Part shown: in pieces, positions 41,601 through 52,586 of the stretch
How positions within the stretch are numbered: position 1 is the stretch's first letter
Layout of the letters: every line of letters begins with the position of its first letter
Assembly: GCA_963210315.1 (NCBI GenBank)
Contig: OY723282.1
Coordinates: forward strand, 1,736,001-1,800,000
Origin: Rhynchopus euleeides
Lineage: Eukaryota; Euglenozoa; Diplonemea; Diplonemida; Diplonemidae
Direction: 5' to 3'
DNA length: 64,000 bases
Notes under the pieces: model-generated
The model's input: only the letters and a program-made list of their open reading frames with translations
Told to the model about the DNA's origin: nothing
Databases searched by the model: none
Position numbers and translations under genes: made by a program

Positions 41601-42339
41601 CTTCATGGAGTATATGCCAGGCGGGTCGGTGAAGTCGCTTCTGCGGAGGCTACAGAGAGGGTTTACCCCCGGTGCGGTGGAGGTGTACACCCGGCAGGTG
41701 CTGCTGGGGCTGGAGTATCTGCACCGGGGAGAGGCGGGGCGTGCGGCGGTGGCGCACCGGGATCTGAAGGCGGACAACCTGCTGCTGTCGCGCGAAGGGG
41801 ATGTGAAGATCTCCGACTTTGGGTGCAGCAAGCTCTTCGAGGGTGACGGCGGGCACAGCGCATACGGCGCACAGACCTGTGTCGGGACGCCCTTCTGGAT
41901 GGCCCCAGAGGTGCTGCGGAAGCGGGAGGGGTCTGCGGCGTACGGGACGCGGTGCGATATCTGGTCGCTGGGGTGCACTGTGGTGGAGATGCTGGGCGCC
42001 ACGCCGTGGCGCCTCGACGACACGGAGCCCCCACACGAGACAGTGGCGCGCATCGTCAGCAGCACAGCCGGGCCCCCGCTGCCCCAGGACACCCCGCCCG
42101 ACATGGCACAGTTCCTCGCATCCTGCTTCATCCGCGACCCCAGCGAGCGCCCCTCCGCCACCCAGCTGCTGGCCGACCCCTTCATGGCTGATGTCCCGGA
42201 CACAATCGCAGTGGGTGACAACCCTGTCCTGCAGTTCCCACAGCCACCCACCTCAGCTGTCACACGCACACTCCCTGACGCTTCGCACTCCGTCCCTTCG
42301 GAAGCTGGCTGCCAGGCCGCCAACACTGCACCCAGCTGA
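38614..42339 (+). CDS. Receptor-like Ser/Thr kinase with beta-propeller ectodomain
   Basis: The 1241-residue product begins with a signal peptide (1-32, LWVFGIILLLPPPP). The ectodomain of ~750 residues has repeated strands such as RFSPDGSLLGYAMND and MDVSPSGLLATSGGSDGSATV, as in WD40-like propellers, probably two. A transmembrane helix rich in Ala/Cys follows (~788-813), then a Ser-rich linker and one kinase domain (~920-1195) with LGRGSFGVVY, VAVKE, a conserved alpha-C Glu, HRDLKADN (1048-1055), DFG and GTPFWMAPE. The kinase C-lobe is almost identical, also at DNA level, to kinase 2 of the gene at 20917, while the ectodomains are very different. It is predicted to signal from the cell surface through a MAPKKK-type kinase. 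The ATG at 38614 leads straight into the signal peptide. Confidence 0.86.
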   Translation: MAGSTRDLLSRGGFLWVFGIILLLPPPPRTERAGLPQHHPVKPCHPELSSQDCRYEVRLGDVPDTLRRGDSCWICGMLDLLGPSEMLAFRWHRTGQALLCSALEVTEEPLDFNQLISDQAGADCPPQRSPHDPRCLIARGVPVRPDDSSGARVMYAQPGGTLVVLDTHLSGERIGIWNTSSGETWRLKTGKVGTRPFFRFSPDGSLLGYAMNDGHGLRWRYCDTLQLVGRRTVFGIRLADIAYTSDGLVVSGEDKGATELRLFQSAGGAHPTDGPGVADWNFSEVRKVSIDEDGFFFAATNFTPSGVVVVGGMHQTSLFDSNGVLLKRIMHEGEKSEYVVMFDDRRTLVTYSYATSATVRLINWDKVPLVPEPPTSSPYEWVTPSAGMHIKMQPALSPNRKLLAMPYAYGYVRIYFTLTGELIRTIAFSATSTAFVDDVTLAVCGEVCAVLDLSTPAAVPRKEGSPALRERVEKRSCAAPCLEVVQLAGGVLREISVQKGGAFVAFRLSGNNVTVWDVAAQEVVSLPGMQGEPENGIAFPPDNTRMAVAHTHSVHYFTVPDFAPPEAGVLAPDRITSSHIAFYDNARLVLCAKHYLMVETIAKNSYQEHPKKSLNDLGNLVDVSEDGSMILTSGVIPTRVFDVKDRSLASNKAISLRSRYYFGVEAKKWAVSAKFLPGSQKYAVMSNTGEVHIVSIDGDLVSEFRTGADGAVGMDVSPSGLLATSGGSDGSATVLSTQGTTLLSVQHNSTVARVAFVSDSLLLVCGRSLSCSMWVVPPFAVHAPSTHGIAVGAGAAAVAAAAICCAALLWYRLRQGEQTLQDCVGEGSIATSDTEHECATLVSADGSDRRASCVPEGGDGGVSSRGAQFFPSGRNAFSMPSCSSSGAPLSSLSTAGSSGQALSVEATRGSFSEQQMRASSRLKPLGRGSFGVVYLAALNDGSGRQVAVKEVLLGVSHSSRTRQRVEMEFTLMQSLQHTHIVQYLGHTWKSASALNIFMEYMPGGSVKSLLRRLQRGFTPGAVEVYTRQVLLGLEYLHRGEAGRAAVAHRDLKADNLLLSREGDVKISDFGCSKLFEGDGGHSAYGAQTCVGTPFWMAPEVLRKREGSAAYGTRCDIWSLGCTVVEMLGATPWRLDDTEPPHETVARIVSSTAGPPLPQDTPPDMAQFLASCFIRDPSERPSATQLLADPFMADVPDTIAVGDNPVLQFPQPPTSAVTRTLPDASHSVPSEAGCQAANTAPS

Positions 42340-42882
42340 CACCCCACGCCGCGCGATGCGTCCGGTCTAGCTCCCGGTCTGTTCTGTCTGTTGGGATTTC
42401 TCAGAATTTTTATACAGTGTCCACCCTGTGTGCTCTACACGTAGACAGCAGTGATTCACGTGTGCATGTGAGTGCGATTGTATTGCTCGAGTGCGAAGGG
42501 GCGTGGGGAGGGTGGGGGTGGGGGGGGCTTTGTGAAAAATGCAGCCGACTTCTGCCACGTGTGTCAGCGCGTGCCGCATCCCGAGCGTCACGGGGGGAAA
42601 CAAAATATGCAAATCCATCCGGGGGGGAACAACCATTCGGGACGGAGTTTGCACCTCGGCAGCGCGTGGGGACAGGCCGTGTGTGTGTGGCAGTCGCGGG
42701 TGCATCAGAGCACCTCCCTGGTGCCTGAACCTGCACGAAAAATAGAGCGCATCCGACACGCCGCGTCAGACGACATGCATGACACGAGCGCCATGTGTGG
42801 ATGATATGATTCTGCAGCTGTCTTTTCATCGGGGCTTTGTGATGTGCCCGTCTCATCCCACCCTCCCCCCCCCCCCCCCCCC
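42340..42882. other. Intergenic, no gene seen
   Basis: Ends in a run of ~18 C that is the left flank of element C. Nothing gene-like. Confidence 0.45.
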
Positions 42883-42884
42883 TA

Positions 42885-44228
42885 GGGGCGGGTATACCCC
42901 TGTGAGAAAATGGGTATTTTCAGGACACGCTCTAAACACCTCTCAGCCCCTACCTGACACACGCACCGACCCCAAAGGGTGCCAGAATGATATCCTGAGG
43001 CCACCAACACCATTTGTGGGGCCTTATGGGGTGTTTTTTGGGGTTCCGGAAAATTTGCCCACCGGTGGTTCCTGGTGGTACCGTAGGCCCACCTCTGTTT
43101 GCTGGACACGCCCTTTTGCTGGCACAATACGGGGTAGGCGTGGTGAAGGGGGTGTCGGAAATTGCCCGGACACGAGTTTCGACGATTGTGCCCCTGTCCC
43201 ACTGATTTTTGCGCGAATTACATGCACGTATAGGCGTGCCTTGGCCTGTACAGGCCTGGATAGGCACAGATTGCCTGTATGGATTGATCTCGATGTGCAT
43301 ATCCCGACAGGTATGGGCCTGTATGGTCTTGTTATCCTGCGTGGAGCCCTGCTGAAAAATCAGATGGCTGTCGGTATTCACAGCCAGTATATTTCTTTCA
43401 CAGAGCACCCGAAGCTCGTCAATACGATTGCGCTTCAGGGCGCGCCTGTGCCTCGCCTGATGGGCAATTCGTCCATCACGCCCCTCAACAGAGCCAGGTG
43501 TCACAGGAATGACTTCCATCGATTCGGGTGGTTTGCAAAAGCCTCCTCGTCATTTGCTTCGAATTCAGCAAATTTGTGCATAGTAACTCAGTTCACCTGC
43601 TGCGTGTATGTGCATTCCTTCTGTTGACAGTGCTGCAGTGTGCGCAGCCAGGCATTGGTTCCCATGCTGGCAGGCAGGTGTTTGGACTTTGAATTTCGTG
43701 AGGGTTTGGAGGCGTGCCTTGAGCCTATCGAAATGATTGCGCCTCAGCTGCTAATATCTCACCAGGAGCGCCCAGTTCTTCGCGAAGATGAGTTTTCAGA
43801 AGTGACTGAGTTCAACTGTGGCACAGTGCGGCGCTCAACACAGGCAGCATGTCGTCATGGAGAAGAGTGTCGATTGCGAGAGAATCTGGCATGCGGGAGT
43901 AGCCTCGTTCTACAGTCTGCGCGAGCTGGTTCCCGAGGGTGATATTTTCTTGGTAACAGGCTTGTGGGGTGGCACTAGCCATGTGAAGGGGTGTGAGTGA
44001 GTGTGCAGTGCCTATCCGGGGGGCACCGTAGGAACCACCGATGGGCAAATTTTTTAGAATGCCAAAATATCAGCACTGAGGTTGATCTGGTGGTGAAATC
44101 TCCACCACAAAACACTTTTGGGACGATCTGGGCACATTGGCACCCTTTACATGGCTTTCTGAGGTACTTTTTGGTGTTCCCGAAAAATGTTATTTTCTCA
44201 CGCGTATAGGGGGGGGTATACCCACCCC
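42885..44228. mobile_element. TA-flanked inverted-repeat element C (1344 bp)
   Basis: Left end GGGGCGGGTATACCCC then GTGAGAAAAT; right end ATTTTCTCACGCG...GGTATACCCACCCC. TA at 42883-42884 and 44229-44230, with C runs outside on both sides. Imperfect inverted similarity continues inward (GGAAAATTTGCCCACCGGTGG at ~43047 against ~44035-44055). No transposase recognised in the ~900-bp centre. Confidence 0.72.
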
Positions 44229-44230
44229 TA

Positions 44231-46126
44231 CCCCCCCCCCCCCCCGAGGTTGGTTTTCGCACAACCCTGTCGTTTCATATTGTTCCGTAGGTCTCAGTGA
44301 TTCGGTTTGTCCGTTCTTCTTCTTCACCCCCTTCTTCTTCCCGTTCTACCATCCGCTTCATTCTCACGGTCCCTTCAGTGGTAGGTTTGACGTTTGTCTT
44401 ATCAAGGTGCAAGGTTCTGCTCTTCGCGATACAGCTGGGCCCCATTGGCTCTGAGACGGGCAGAGAACAATGCTTCCAACGATCCACCCCCCCCCCCCCC
44501 CCTTTTGTGCGCCATACCTGGCATGGTGTCAAGCCAGCACGGAAGATCTCCCCCTCCCCACACACACCTCAGTCCACGGCGAGGGGTGGGGAGGGGAGGG
44601 GAGGGGGGGGTGGGAGATTTACTCCCCGAGTATCACAGCGAGAGGTTTGTATTGAAAAAAAAACACTCCCCATCCTAGCCAGAGGGGTCCTGCATCCCGC
44701 ACAGCACCAACCGATCTTGCTTGTTCAGTCCCCCTCCCCCTCCCCCTAAAAAACCACACCAGGTGTTCCTTTTTCGGTTGGATATGGGTTGCCGGAAGGC
44801 GGTGTATGGTGTCGGTGGGGCGTCACTTCGGGGGGGTGGAAGGGGGTTTCCCAATGAATTCTGATGCAACCAGTAGACGAGGGGTTGGGAGGGGGGTTGA
44901 CGGGATGATGGGCTGACGGCAGTGGCACCGCCTGGATTGAGGGGGTGCCTTTTGTGGAGCAGTGCGGGAAAGTGCGTTTTTGGTGCACTTTATTCACACC
45001 GGTTTCACTGCCCGAAGCTTGCACTTGGGTGGAGAGGGCGGGGATGGAGGGGCGGGGTTTGGGGTGCGGGGTTGGTGTGATTCGCTCAAAAAGTGCAGAA
45101 AAGTGAGAGCCGTTGCCTTCACACAAGAGGAGACAAAAGAACTGGCACAGTCTGACACAGAGCGATTCTCCCCATGAGGAATCGTTTGGATTGGGCGGCG
45201 TACTCCCAAAGCCCCCCCCCCGCCCCATTACTCGCCCCCTCTCTCCCTCTCCCCCCCTTCTCGTCTCCTCCGGCACAAAAACAACTGGGGTGGTTTTCGT
45301 GTGGGTTTGTTTGTGGCGGAACGGTGAAGTGCCGGCTAGAAAATGTTGTTCTGAGCTCAGCACGAAGAACAAATAGGCTTTTTGGGATCTGCGTTCCTTC
45401 TGTTTGCACGGACGGTGTGCCTGATCGTACAATGCGAAGCGTGTCAAGATACCGAACGCTGCTATGATTTCTCTTTGTATTCTTCTCTCGCTGTGTATCT
45501 TCCAAACAAAAGTATAAGCCTGCAGAAGGTTCTGCCAGAGGAGGAGAGGGGGGAGGGGAGGGATTGCAGAGACTCACAGCGCAGTAGCCGGGCCTGACTA
45601 ACTCAGCCTTTTCAACCCGCACAGCTGTGCGGGATGAAACATGGCCGGCCACCGGCTGGCTGTCCCGCCGGACTGGTCAGACTTCTCGCGGGTCGCAGTC
45701 CGGAAGCTGACTACCGTGTCGTGCTGCCAGTGCTGCCATCGGGGGAGTGTGCAGAGTGGAGGCAGCGCCAGAGTTCGCTCGGTGCGTCCTCCACTAAACT
45801 AAAGGGAACCTATTAAAAGATTAACATGTGTGTATGGCGCTTTCCCGCCCCCAACCCCGCCGCCAGAGGGAGATCCGCCCACATTCTGGCGTCTCGCCCC
45901 CTCGCTTCCCCAGCTGCTCCCACTCCACGCTCTGTCCAGACGGCACCGAATATCGCAAGACCGACCTCCGCACCTCGCCGCCCTCGATAGGCTCGAGGCG
46001 GGGTGGGGGTGGGTGATTTTTCCCTTTGTGGGAACACCTGCACAACCTTTTCATTTTTTTCTGTTCTGTTCCGTTCGTGCAAACAAAGAATGCGCACAGC
46101 GATAAAAGAGGGGGAGGGGGGGGGGG
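44231..46126. other. Intergenic with C and G runs, no gene seen
   Basis: C run at 44232-44245 and a mixed G/A run at 44590-44620. The GATACCGAACGCTGC segment at 45450 recurs at 48989, part of a degraded dispersed family. Right edge is the G run flanking element A2. Confidence 0.45.
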
Positions 46127-46128
46127 TA

Positions 46129-47280
46129 GGGGGGGGTCACTGCACCCAAAAAAGCCTGTACATAGGCCAAATTTTGAGAATCGAGTTTTTGACCCTAAAA
46201 AGGTGATTCTGCTGGCAGAAAGTGCCCAATATGCTCCGGAAACTCATTTCCGCCCACTCCCAGGGGGTGGTATGCCCCCGACGATGCCGTTTTTGTCGAT
46301 GAATTTTTTTGTGACACAACTTGTACCTGGACTGCACCCCACAGGACACGTCGACCAAAGCAAACACACCTCAACCTGCCAGAGGCACAAAAGAGCTGGT
46401 GTTGTTGGTTTTCCTGAACCCGAATAGGTTCTCGGTGCCCTCCAGAGGTCAAAAGTCAAGCCAAAATGAGGTGCGAGCACAATAATTGTTGTGGGAGAAC
46501 CATGGTACAGATCGTGTCACATTTTGAGGGTGTTCCAGGGGAGCTCTCAGCAACTGAGCTGCGACACGGCGCACCCGTTGCCAGGGAGCGCGTCCTCAGA
46601 GTACTCTCGTCATGCCGTCGATTTGAAGTCGGGGCTGGATGCAGAGACGGGCGATCTTGCGCTTCCGCTGATTCTGCTGTGCGTACCTCTGGCCCGTTTG
46701 TACTCGTGCCTGCTGTACCAGGTGCCTGTTCCAGTCAGCTGCCTCCCCGTCAGAGGAGGCAGTGTAGGGACTCTCGCGTCGCGCCCCTGTGCCACATGAT
46801 CACAGGCATGTCACCACACCCGAGGACGCGCTCCCTGGCAACGGATGCGCCGTGCCGCAGACCCAGCTGCTGAGAGCTCCCCTGGAACACCCTCAAAATG
46901 TGACACGATCTGTACCATGGTTCTCCCACAACAATTATTGTGCTCGCACCTCATTTTGGCTTGACTTTTGACCTCTGGAGGGCACCGAGAACCTATTCGG
47001 GTTCAGGAAAACCAACAACACCAGCTCTTTTGTGCCTCTGGCAGGTTGAGGTGTGTTTGCTTTGGTCGACGTGTCCTGTGGGGTGCAGTCCAGGTACAAG
47101 TTGTGTCACAAAAAAATTCATCGACAAAAACGGCATCGTCGGGGGCATACCACCCCCTGGGAGTGGGCGGAAATGAGTTTCCGGAGCATATTGGGCACTT
47201 TCTGCCAGCAGAATCACCTTTTTAGGGTCAAAAACTCGATCCTCAAAATTTGGCCTATGTTTGACCCAGTGACCCCCCCC
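46129..47280. mobile_element. TA-flanked foldback element A2 (1152 bp)
   Basis: Near-perfect inverted arms of about 470 bp (46129-~46604 and ~46820-47280), starting GGGGGGGGTCACTG, with TA at 46127-46128 and 47281-47282. The left arm carries a ~15-base extra segment near its end. The arms read differently from A1 beyond the first ~11 bases, but size, G-rich tips and TA flanks agree. The ~215-bp loop has no gene. Confidence 0.87.
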
Positions 47281-47282
47281 TA

Positions 47283-47844
47283 GGGCTAAGTTGGCATGAT
47301 ACGCGTTTCAGAGCACCTTTTTGGCGGGGGCGATACGTGATACGTATCCGATACGGCAACGGCGCTGATACGGCAGGCGTGCCCCCGAGCCCCTTTCTAG
47401 ACACGTATCTGATACGGCGTCTGAATAAGGTGTTCAGTGATCTCGTGCCTGTTCAGGCAGATAGGGCAGCTGCCCCACCTATTTAATTTCAGTCCGAAAC
47501 CTTGGTAGGGCAGGCCTGACCAGCCTGCCCTACCAGAATAATATTTCTGATCTGCCCCCGCCCCCTGGGCCCAGGGAGCAGGGCTATTCCGAACTATTGT
47601 CCCAATGACCCACCGAATTTGGTCAGGTGCTTGACTGAAGTCAGCCTGAGAATACATGTTCACTACCGTGGCCTCCAGCGGCTGGGGGGCTCCGCCCCCC
47701 AGACCCCCTGGGGGGCAATCTGCTGGCTCCTGGGTATGGGGACCGAAAACACTGACCCCATTCAGTGATACGCGAGACGCGAATTGTGATACGTGATACG
47801 TATCTGATACGCGATACGTATCACGTATCACGCCAACTTAGCCC
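47283..47844. mobile_element. TA-flanked inverted-repeat element B2 (562 bp)
   Basis: Ends GGGCTAAGTTGGCATGATACG and its near-exact reverse complement, TA flanks at 47281-47282 and 47845-47846, then a G run. GATACGTATC motifs are abundant inside both ends. It abuts A2 through a shared TA, as B1 abuts A1. Confidence 0.85.
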
Positions 47845-47846
47845 TA

Positions 47847-50407
47847 GGGGGGGGGGGGGTGTCTGTAGAGTCTGCATGTAGTGCTGCTCAGAGCAGGTGT
47901 ATATTTAATCCAAAAATCCCCGATTCATCCCCGCTTTTTTCCTGCCAAAAATGGTACCCAATGTCCCTCCTCCAGTGTGGGGCCTTGGTCTTGTACCAAA
48001 TGGGTTCCTTCCACGGTTCCTCCCGCTCGCGCCATCCTCGGGTGCTGGAGGAAAACCCCAAAAAAACGGCTTTCGGAACCGTTATTCCGACGATACCCCC
48101 TGATATGCCACAGCTGAACAAACCCAAGGGCTTGCTGCGGTTACTGTTAGGCGGGCAGACACACGCTACATGGGGGGTCTGGGGGGCGGAGCCCCCCAGC
48201 CGCCGGAGGCCACGGTAGTGAACGTCCGGCTCTTGGCTGGATAAAATACCAGATTTTGGCTGGGAAAAAACCGGAAAAAGGGTGGGTGCCCGGAGGACTC
48301 ATCCTCATCCCCCACTAGAAATACACCTGGCTCAGAGAGTCAAAAAAAAAGCGTGCCAGTCCCCTGTTATGTGTGGTGGGTCGCTTTTCTGCATGTTTCT
48401 GCAGGGGCGGAAGGCCTGCCCTCGCCCACCCACCCCTCGCCAAGCCGTTCGTTGTGTCATCTGTGAACAATTCGGTGAGTAATTCTCCCACGAAATAAAA
48501 AAGCATACTGCCCGTTTGTTTGATTCACCCACTCATGGCACGAACATCATAGGATGCAAACAAGGAGTTTGGGGGGATATATTTTTGGTGACACCACCAC
48601 CCAACCACCCATCCCCGCCCGATGGATGCAAAAAATGTGATTTGTGATTGCCATGTGACGGAACGCTCGCGACACGGCGTGATTCACTGTCACGACGGTT
48701 CCCCACCCCCCGTTCCAGCCCTTTCCTCCCCACCCCCCGAGAGCGCCTCACATGTTGTCACACTTTGTATCAACCCACTGCCCCTGAAAGGCCGAGTTAC
48801 GGAGTTCTTCCCTGGATTTGGCGCACAAACAACAGCCTTATCTTTTTTTGGCGGAGTTTCTCTTTCGATGCCCCTTTTTACGTCGTTCTTACGTAGTCCT
48901 TCCTAGAACTTAGTAGAAGATTTTCAGGGCACCAGGAGTTGCGTTTGTTGTTTGTACGCACGATGCCTGTTAGTGCATTGTGTGCAGGATACCGAACGCT
49001 GCCATGAGCCTTTGTTTAGTGCGACAAGGCTAGCTGTTCTTCCAAAAAAATAGAAGGGTGTGCGTATTATTTTGGCCACCCCGTCGCGTTTCTTTTTCGC
49101 CCAGGATATGCTGCAACGCACCACGTTTGTCAAGAATTCGAAACAAGAAGAAATATTCTCACAACAAACCTTTCGAAATCTTTCAATCGCAGCCTGGGAA
49201 GCCCGCTGCTCGAGCGCCTCTGCGGTGAGGAAGCCGTGGGGTCCGCCAATTGGATTTCCCCCTCCGAGAAGCTGGCACAACCGGCGGAGGTGGTGGGGCG
49301 AGTGGTGCATCCTGCAGGCAACTTAGGACCAGATAGAGCTCAGAATCGGTCGCCTGTGGCGTTGGGATGGGGGTTTGGGCTGTGCTGCGGCCAACATCAC
49401 CCCGTCTTCTAAGCGCTTCAGGCAACGCTCCCACACCACACACACCGCTTTCGAAAATGCCACCGCTGCTAGTGATCGGGGAAGACAGCTGCGGCAAAGC
49501 GGTGTAGACCCTTTGTGTGAGGCTCTGTATCTGCTTCTTGTTGTGTGTCCGTCCCCACTCCTCTCTTCTCCTTCCCACAACGGCCACGATGAATAGGAAC
49601 AGAGAAAATAAGAAGGGGGGTCGCCTGGAAAAAAAAAAGACGCGTGAGTGTGGAAAAAGAACATTGTGCACAAATCGCATTTTTTTGGGCTCGGCTGTGA
49701 CAAAAGAAATGAGGCGCTAGCAGCAGCCTTTCGTATTACAGCCGACTGCACGACTCCAAGGAAAACTTATGAAACCGTGATTCCCACACACTGAAGAGAC
49801 CTTTTTCAAAGAAGAGCCACATGTGGGTGCTGGCCCTGGCCATGCTGTGGCGCCCCCATTAGAGGGCGTCGCTCCCCCACACTCCCCTTTTTTTTTGCCA
49901 AGTGGTGAAGAAGAATTCATAAGTGAAATCGCCCTTTCTTCCCAAAACGCCATGAGAGTCTTTCCCGCGGAACACAACAAAAACGACCCTCTGACCGTCC
50001 CCCACCCCGCCTGCATCCTACTCTTTACCCCCCCCACCCCCCGCCCCCGCCCCCCAATGATCTCTACATTCTACTCTTTTCCCCAATGATCTCTGCATAC
50101 CTGTGGCGCCCCGCCTACTTCTTTGCCCTCCCCCACGGGCGATGATGTCGTGGGGGCTACGATGCATCAGAACAAGTCTCCTTCGGGTGGAACAAGGAGG
50201 GGGTTGGAGGTTGGATTGGGTTGGGTTGGGGTCTTTTTAAAGAATTCACACCCAAAGCCAGAGATCCCCTCGCTCCAAACCATCCCGCCCAGTCCCCCCC
50301 CCCCACCCCGCATATTTGGGTGGTATGTGCCGGCCCTGCTGTTTAAGAGTTGAGCTTACAGAGATATGGTCGCTGTGGCGATGCAAATACATAATCCTTT
50401 TTGTTTT
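47847..50407. other. Intergenic, degraded repeats, no gene seen
   Basis: The segment 48170-48230 is an inverted copy of 47640-47715 (ACTACCGTGGCCTCC with the CTGGGGGGCTCCGCCCCCCAG hairpin). The repeat near 48813-48850 is related in reverse to 25545-25590. No credible frame. Confidence 0.45.
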
Positions 50408-50576
50408 TACGCACACGACTTTCGCGCGGAAAGTGTCATTCAGCTCTGCCAAACGTGCTCTACACACCACCCCCTTCATCAGGCAAGTGGGTTTATAAGT
50501 GTGTGTGGAAGCGTCAACTCATCAAACGAAGTATCAACAGTAGAGAAAGAGCGGCAGAGTTGAAGTGACACTTTTT
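50408..50576 (+). repeat. Dispersed ~169-bp repeat, copy 2
   Basis: Nearly identical to 26401-26569, with only a few substitutions (for example CGCGCGG for CACGCGG), implying recent copying of both. Confidence 0.75.
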
Positions 50577-50958
50577 TTTTGCAGAATCATCACCTTACGC
50601 AAGCAGGGCTGTGTGGGACCCACAGAGGGAGCGGCCATCTGATGGACTGTCAAACAGAGTATCCAGAAGAAGGGCCTGGTGCAGTGGTCTCCCGCCCCTC
50701 CCCCTCCACTGATTCTCTTGTTCACCGAGGGGTTCAGAGTTCGGCCAGGAATCGTTCTATTTCGTTCAAAAAATCATCTTTCCTTTTCAAAAGCAGGGTG
50801 GGCTCAGGCGCAGCCCCCATCCGCTCGAAGCAACATTCGCGTGTGGTGTGACAGTTGGGATCGTGTCAACAAGAAGGGCCGCTCTCTCAAAGGGCGGTAT
50901 TCGATTGATATTGTGCCTCCCTCCCCGACCCCCCACAGACAGGCAGTTGTATTCTTAT
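50577..50958. other. Intergenic, no gene seen
   Basis: Short stretch between the dispersed repeat and MITE copy B; only weak frames. Confidence 0.4.
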
Positions 50959-50960
50959 TA

Positions 50961-51387
50961 CCGTATACGTAAATATTTTGGAACGTAAATATTATGGAAC
51001 GTAAATATTATGGAACGTAAATATTTTGGAACGCTGGTGGGTTGGCGTTCCAGATTTTTTTCGTTCCATAATATTTACAGGGCTTTCTGCGACTCGGGGA
51101 CTTGGACCAGGTGATCGGACGGCATACAGAGTCCCTGACGGGACCTACTCGTGCACTTTTCGCGCGATTCCTGACGCAAGCCGTCCTCACCACCGAGTCC
51201 CCAACTGGCCCTGTAAATATTATGGAACTGGGGTAATCAGGCTGGGGAAATCGGGTGTGATTCGTTGTGATTTGTTGTTTTTTCCCCCAGCCTGATTACC
51301 CCAATGGAACGTAAATATTATGGAACGGACCGGCCAAAAATGGGCCCGTTCCATAATATTTACGTTCCATAATATTTACGTATACGG
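50961..51387. mobile_element. TA-flanked MITE, copy B (427 bp)
   Basis: Same ends as copy A (CCGTATACGTAAATATT) and flanked by TA (50959-50960, 51388-51389). The interior matches copy A in reverse orientation. It is longer because a 75-bp element lies inside at 51229-51303 and because of small differences in the number of GGAACGTAAATATT repeats. Confidence 0.87.
51229..51303. mobile_element. 75-bp miniature inverted-repeat element nested in MITE copy B
   Basis: Ends TGGGGTAATCAGGCTGGGG and its exact reverse complement (19 bp) enclose ~37 bp. It is flanked by a 7-bp direct repeat ATGGAAC (51222-51228 and 51304-51310). Copy A lacks it and shows the uninterrupted sequence. Confidence 0.85.
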
Positions 51388-51389
51388 TA

Positions 51390-52482
51390 TCTACTCCCGC
51401 ATGCTCCTGCGGATTGAATGGTGGCGTTGGCACAGCCAAAAAAGAATATCCGATCCAAGAGTGGTGGGCATCACAACGCGTGACAAAGCGACTTCACGCA
51501 AAACATCTGTATCTTGTGTGGGGAGGTTGTGTTTATTGTATTTGTTGTGTGTCCAGTGTGTGTGTGTGTGTGTGTCACCCTGAATTTGTTTTTACTAGTT
51601 ACGAGCGACGAAGCGTAGCGAAGTCGCAAAGTAACGAAGGAAATCGTACGGCTGAAGCTTTTGGATTAGCACCTTCATGCCACTTCACAGGGCCTCAACA
51701 GCCTTGAGACAGCAGGTGTGCGCTCAACAAAAAGTAGTCCGGAACTGTTCTCCCACAGTTGCTGGACAGGGTGTCTAAAATATAGCGAAAGGAGTACGCT
51801 CTCTGAGTTTGTAGGGCAGCAGGAGCTGACACGGGCCCGCCTTTCTGCGGTTTAGGGCGAGGAGGGCGTCGCCCACTCAGGCCACTGTCGGGCCACTGTG
51901 CCCGCTCTCCCTCAGGGAGGGCGGGCATCGGGCATCATCTGCCTGCCACCTACTACCCTTCACCCCACCCCCACACACACCTTTTCCATTCACTCTCGAC
52001 GATCTAACCCCCACACACCTCACCTCCTGGAAGCGAGGGGCAGCACGTTGGGTTCCGAGCACGAGAAAGGTCTTTCACAAAGAGTACGAAAAGGCCAGTG
52101 ACCTGCCCGGATGTTAAAAAAATGGCGGTGGTTAAACATCCACAGTGTTGACACACAGTCGTTGTGCGGGGGGAAAGTTTCCGGCAGGAGCAACAAAAAA
52201 AGGGCCGTGTGGTGATGAGTCTCGGTCATGATGTGTCACGCTGTCAAAAAAGTGTTGAAATCAGCAAAAAAAATATACAACAATGGTTCGAGCATACTTT
52301 ACGCGGCAGAGGGGGTAGGGTGGGGTGGGGTGGGTGTCACTATGCAAACCAATCGACGCTCCGAGGAGAGCGGCGCAGTGCTGCGATGAGGCAGGGCGGC
52401 ACACAGGATGGATGCCTTCCCCCCGTCCCCCCCCACTCCTCCTCCGACTCGACCGACTACAAAAAGGACAAGCGTTGCGAGG
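51390..52482. other. Intergenic before the protease gene
   Basis: Contains a TTTTCCATTCACTCTCGACG motif at 51983-52002, resembling the upstream block of two genes. A frame open from 52164 into the protease gene is probably 5' untranslated sequence. No other gene. Confidence 0.4.
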
Positions 52483-52531
52483 AGGTGCTGGGTGTCTTGC
52501 CTTTGCCTTCACTCTCGACAATCAAAAACCC
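52483..52531 (+). promoter_or_regulatory. Conserved upstream block, copy 2
   Basis: AGGTGCTGGGTG followed by CTTTGCCTTCACTCTCGACA and ATCAAAAACCC, ~60-100 bases before the protease ATG, matches 16378-16427. Both genes then have GCAGCAAC close to the ATG. Confidence 0.35.
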
Positions 52532-52586
52532 ATTCCCGACTCAACACGAACATCTCAGGATACGAGGCAACCACAGAGGCAGCAAC

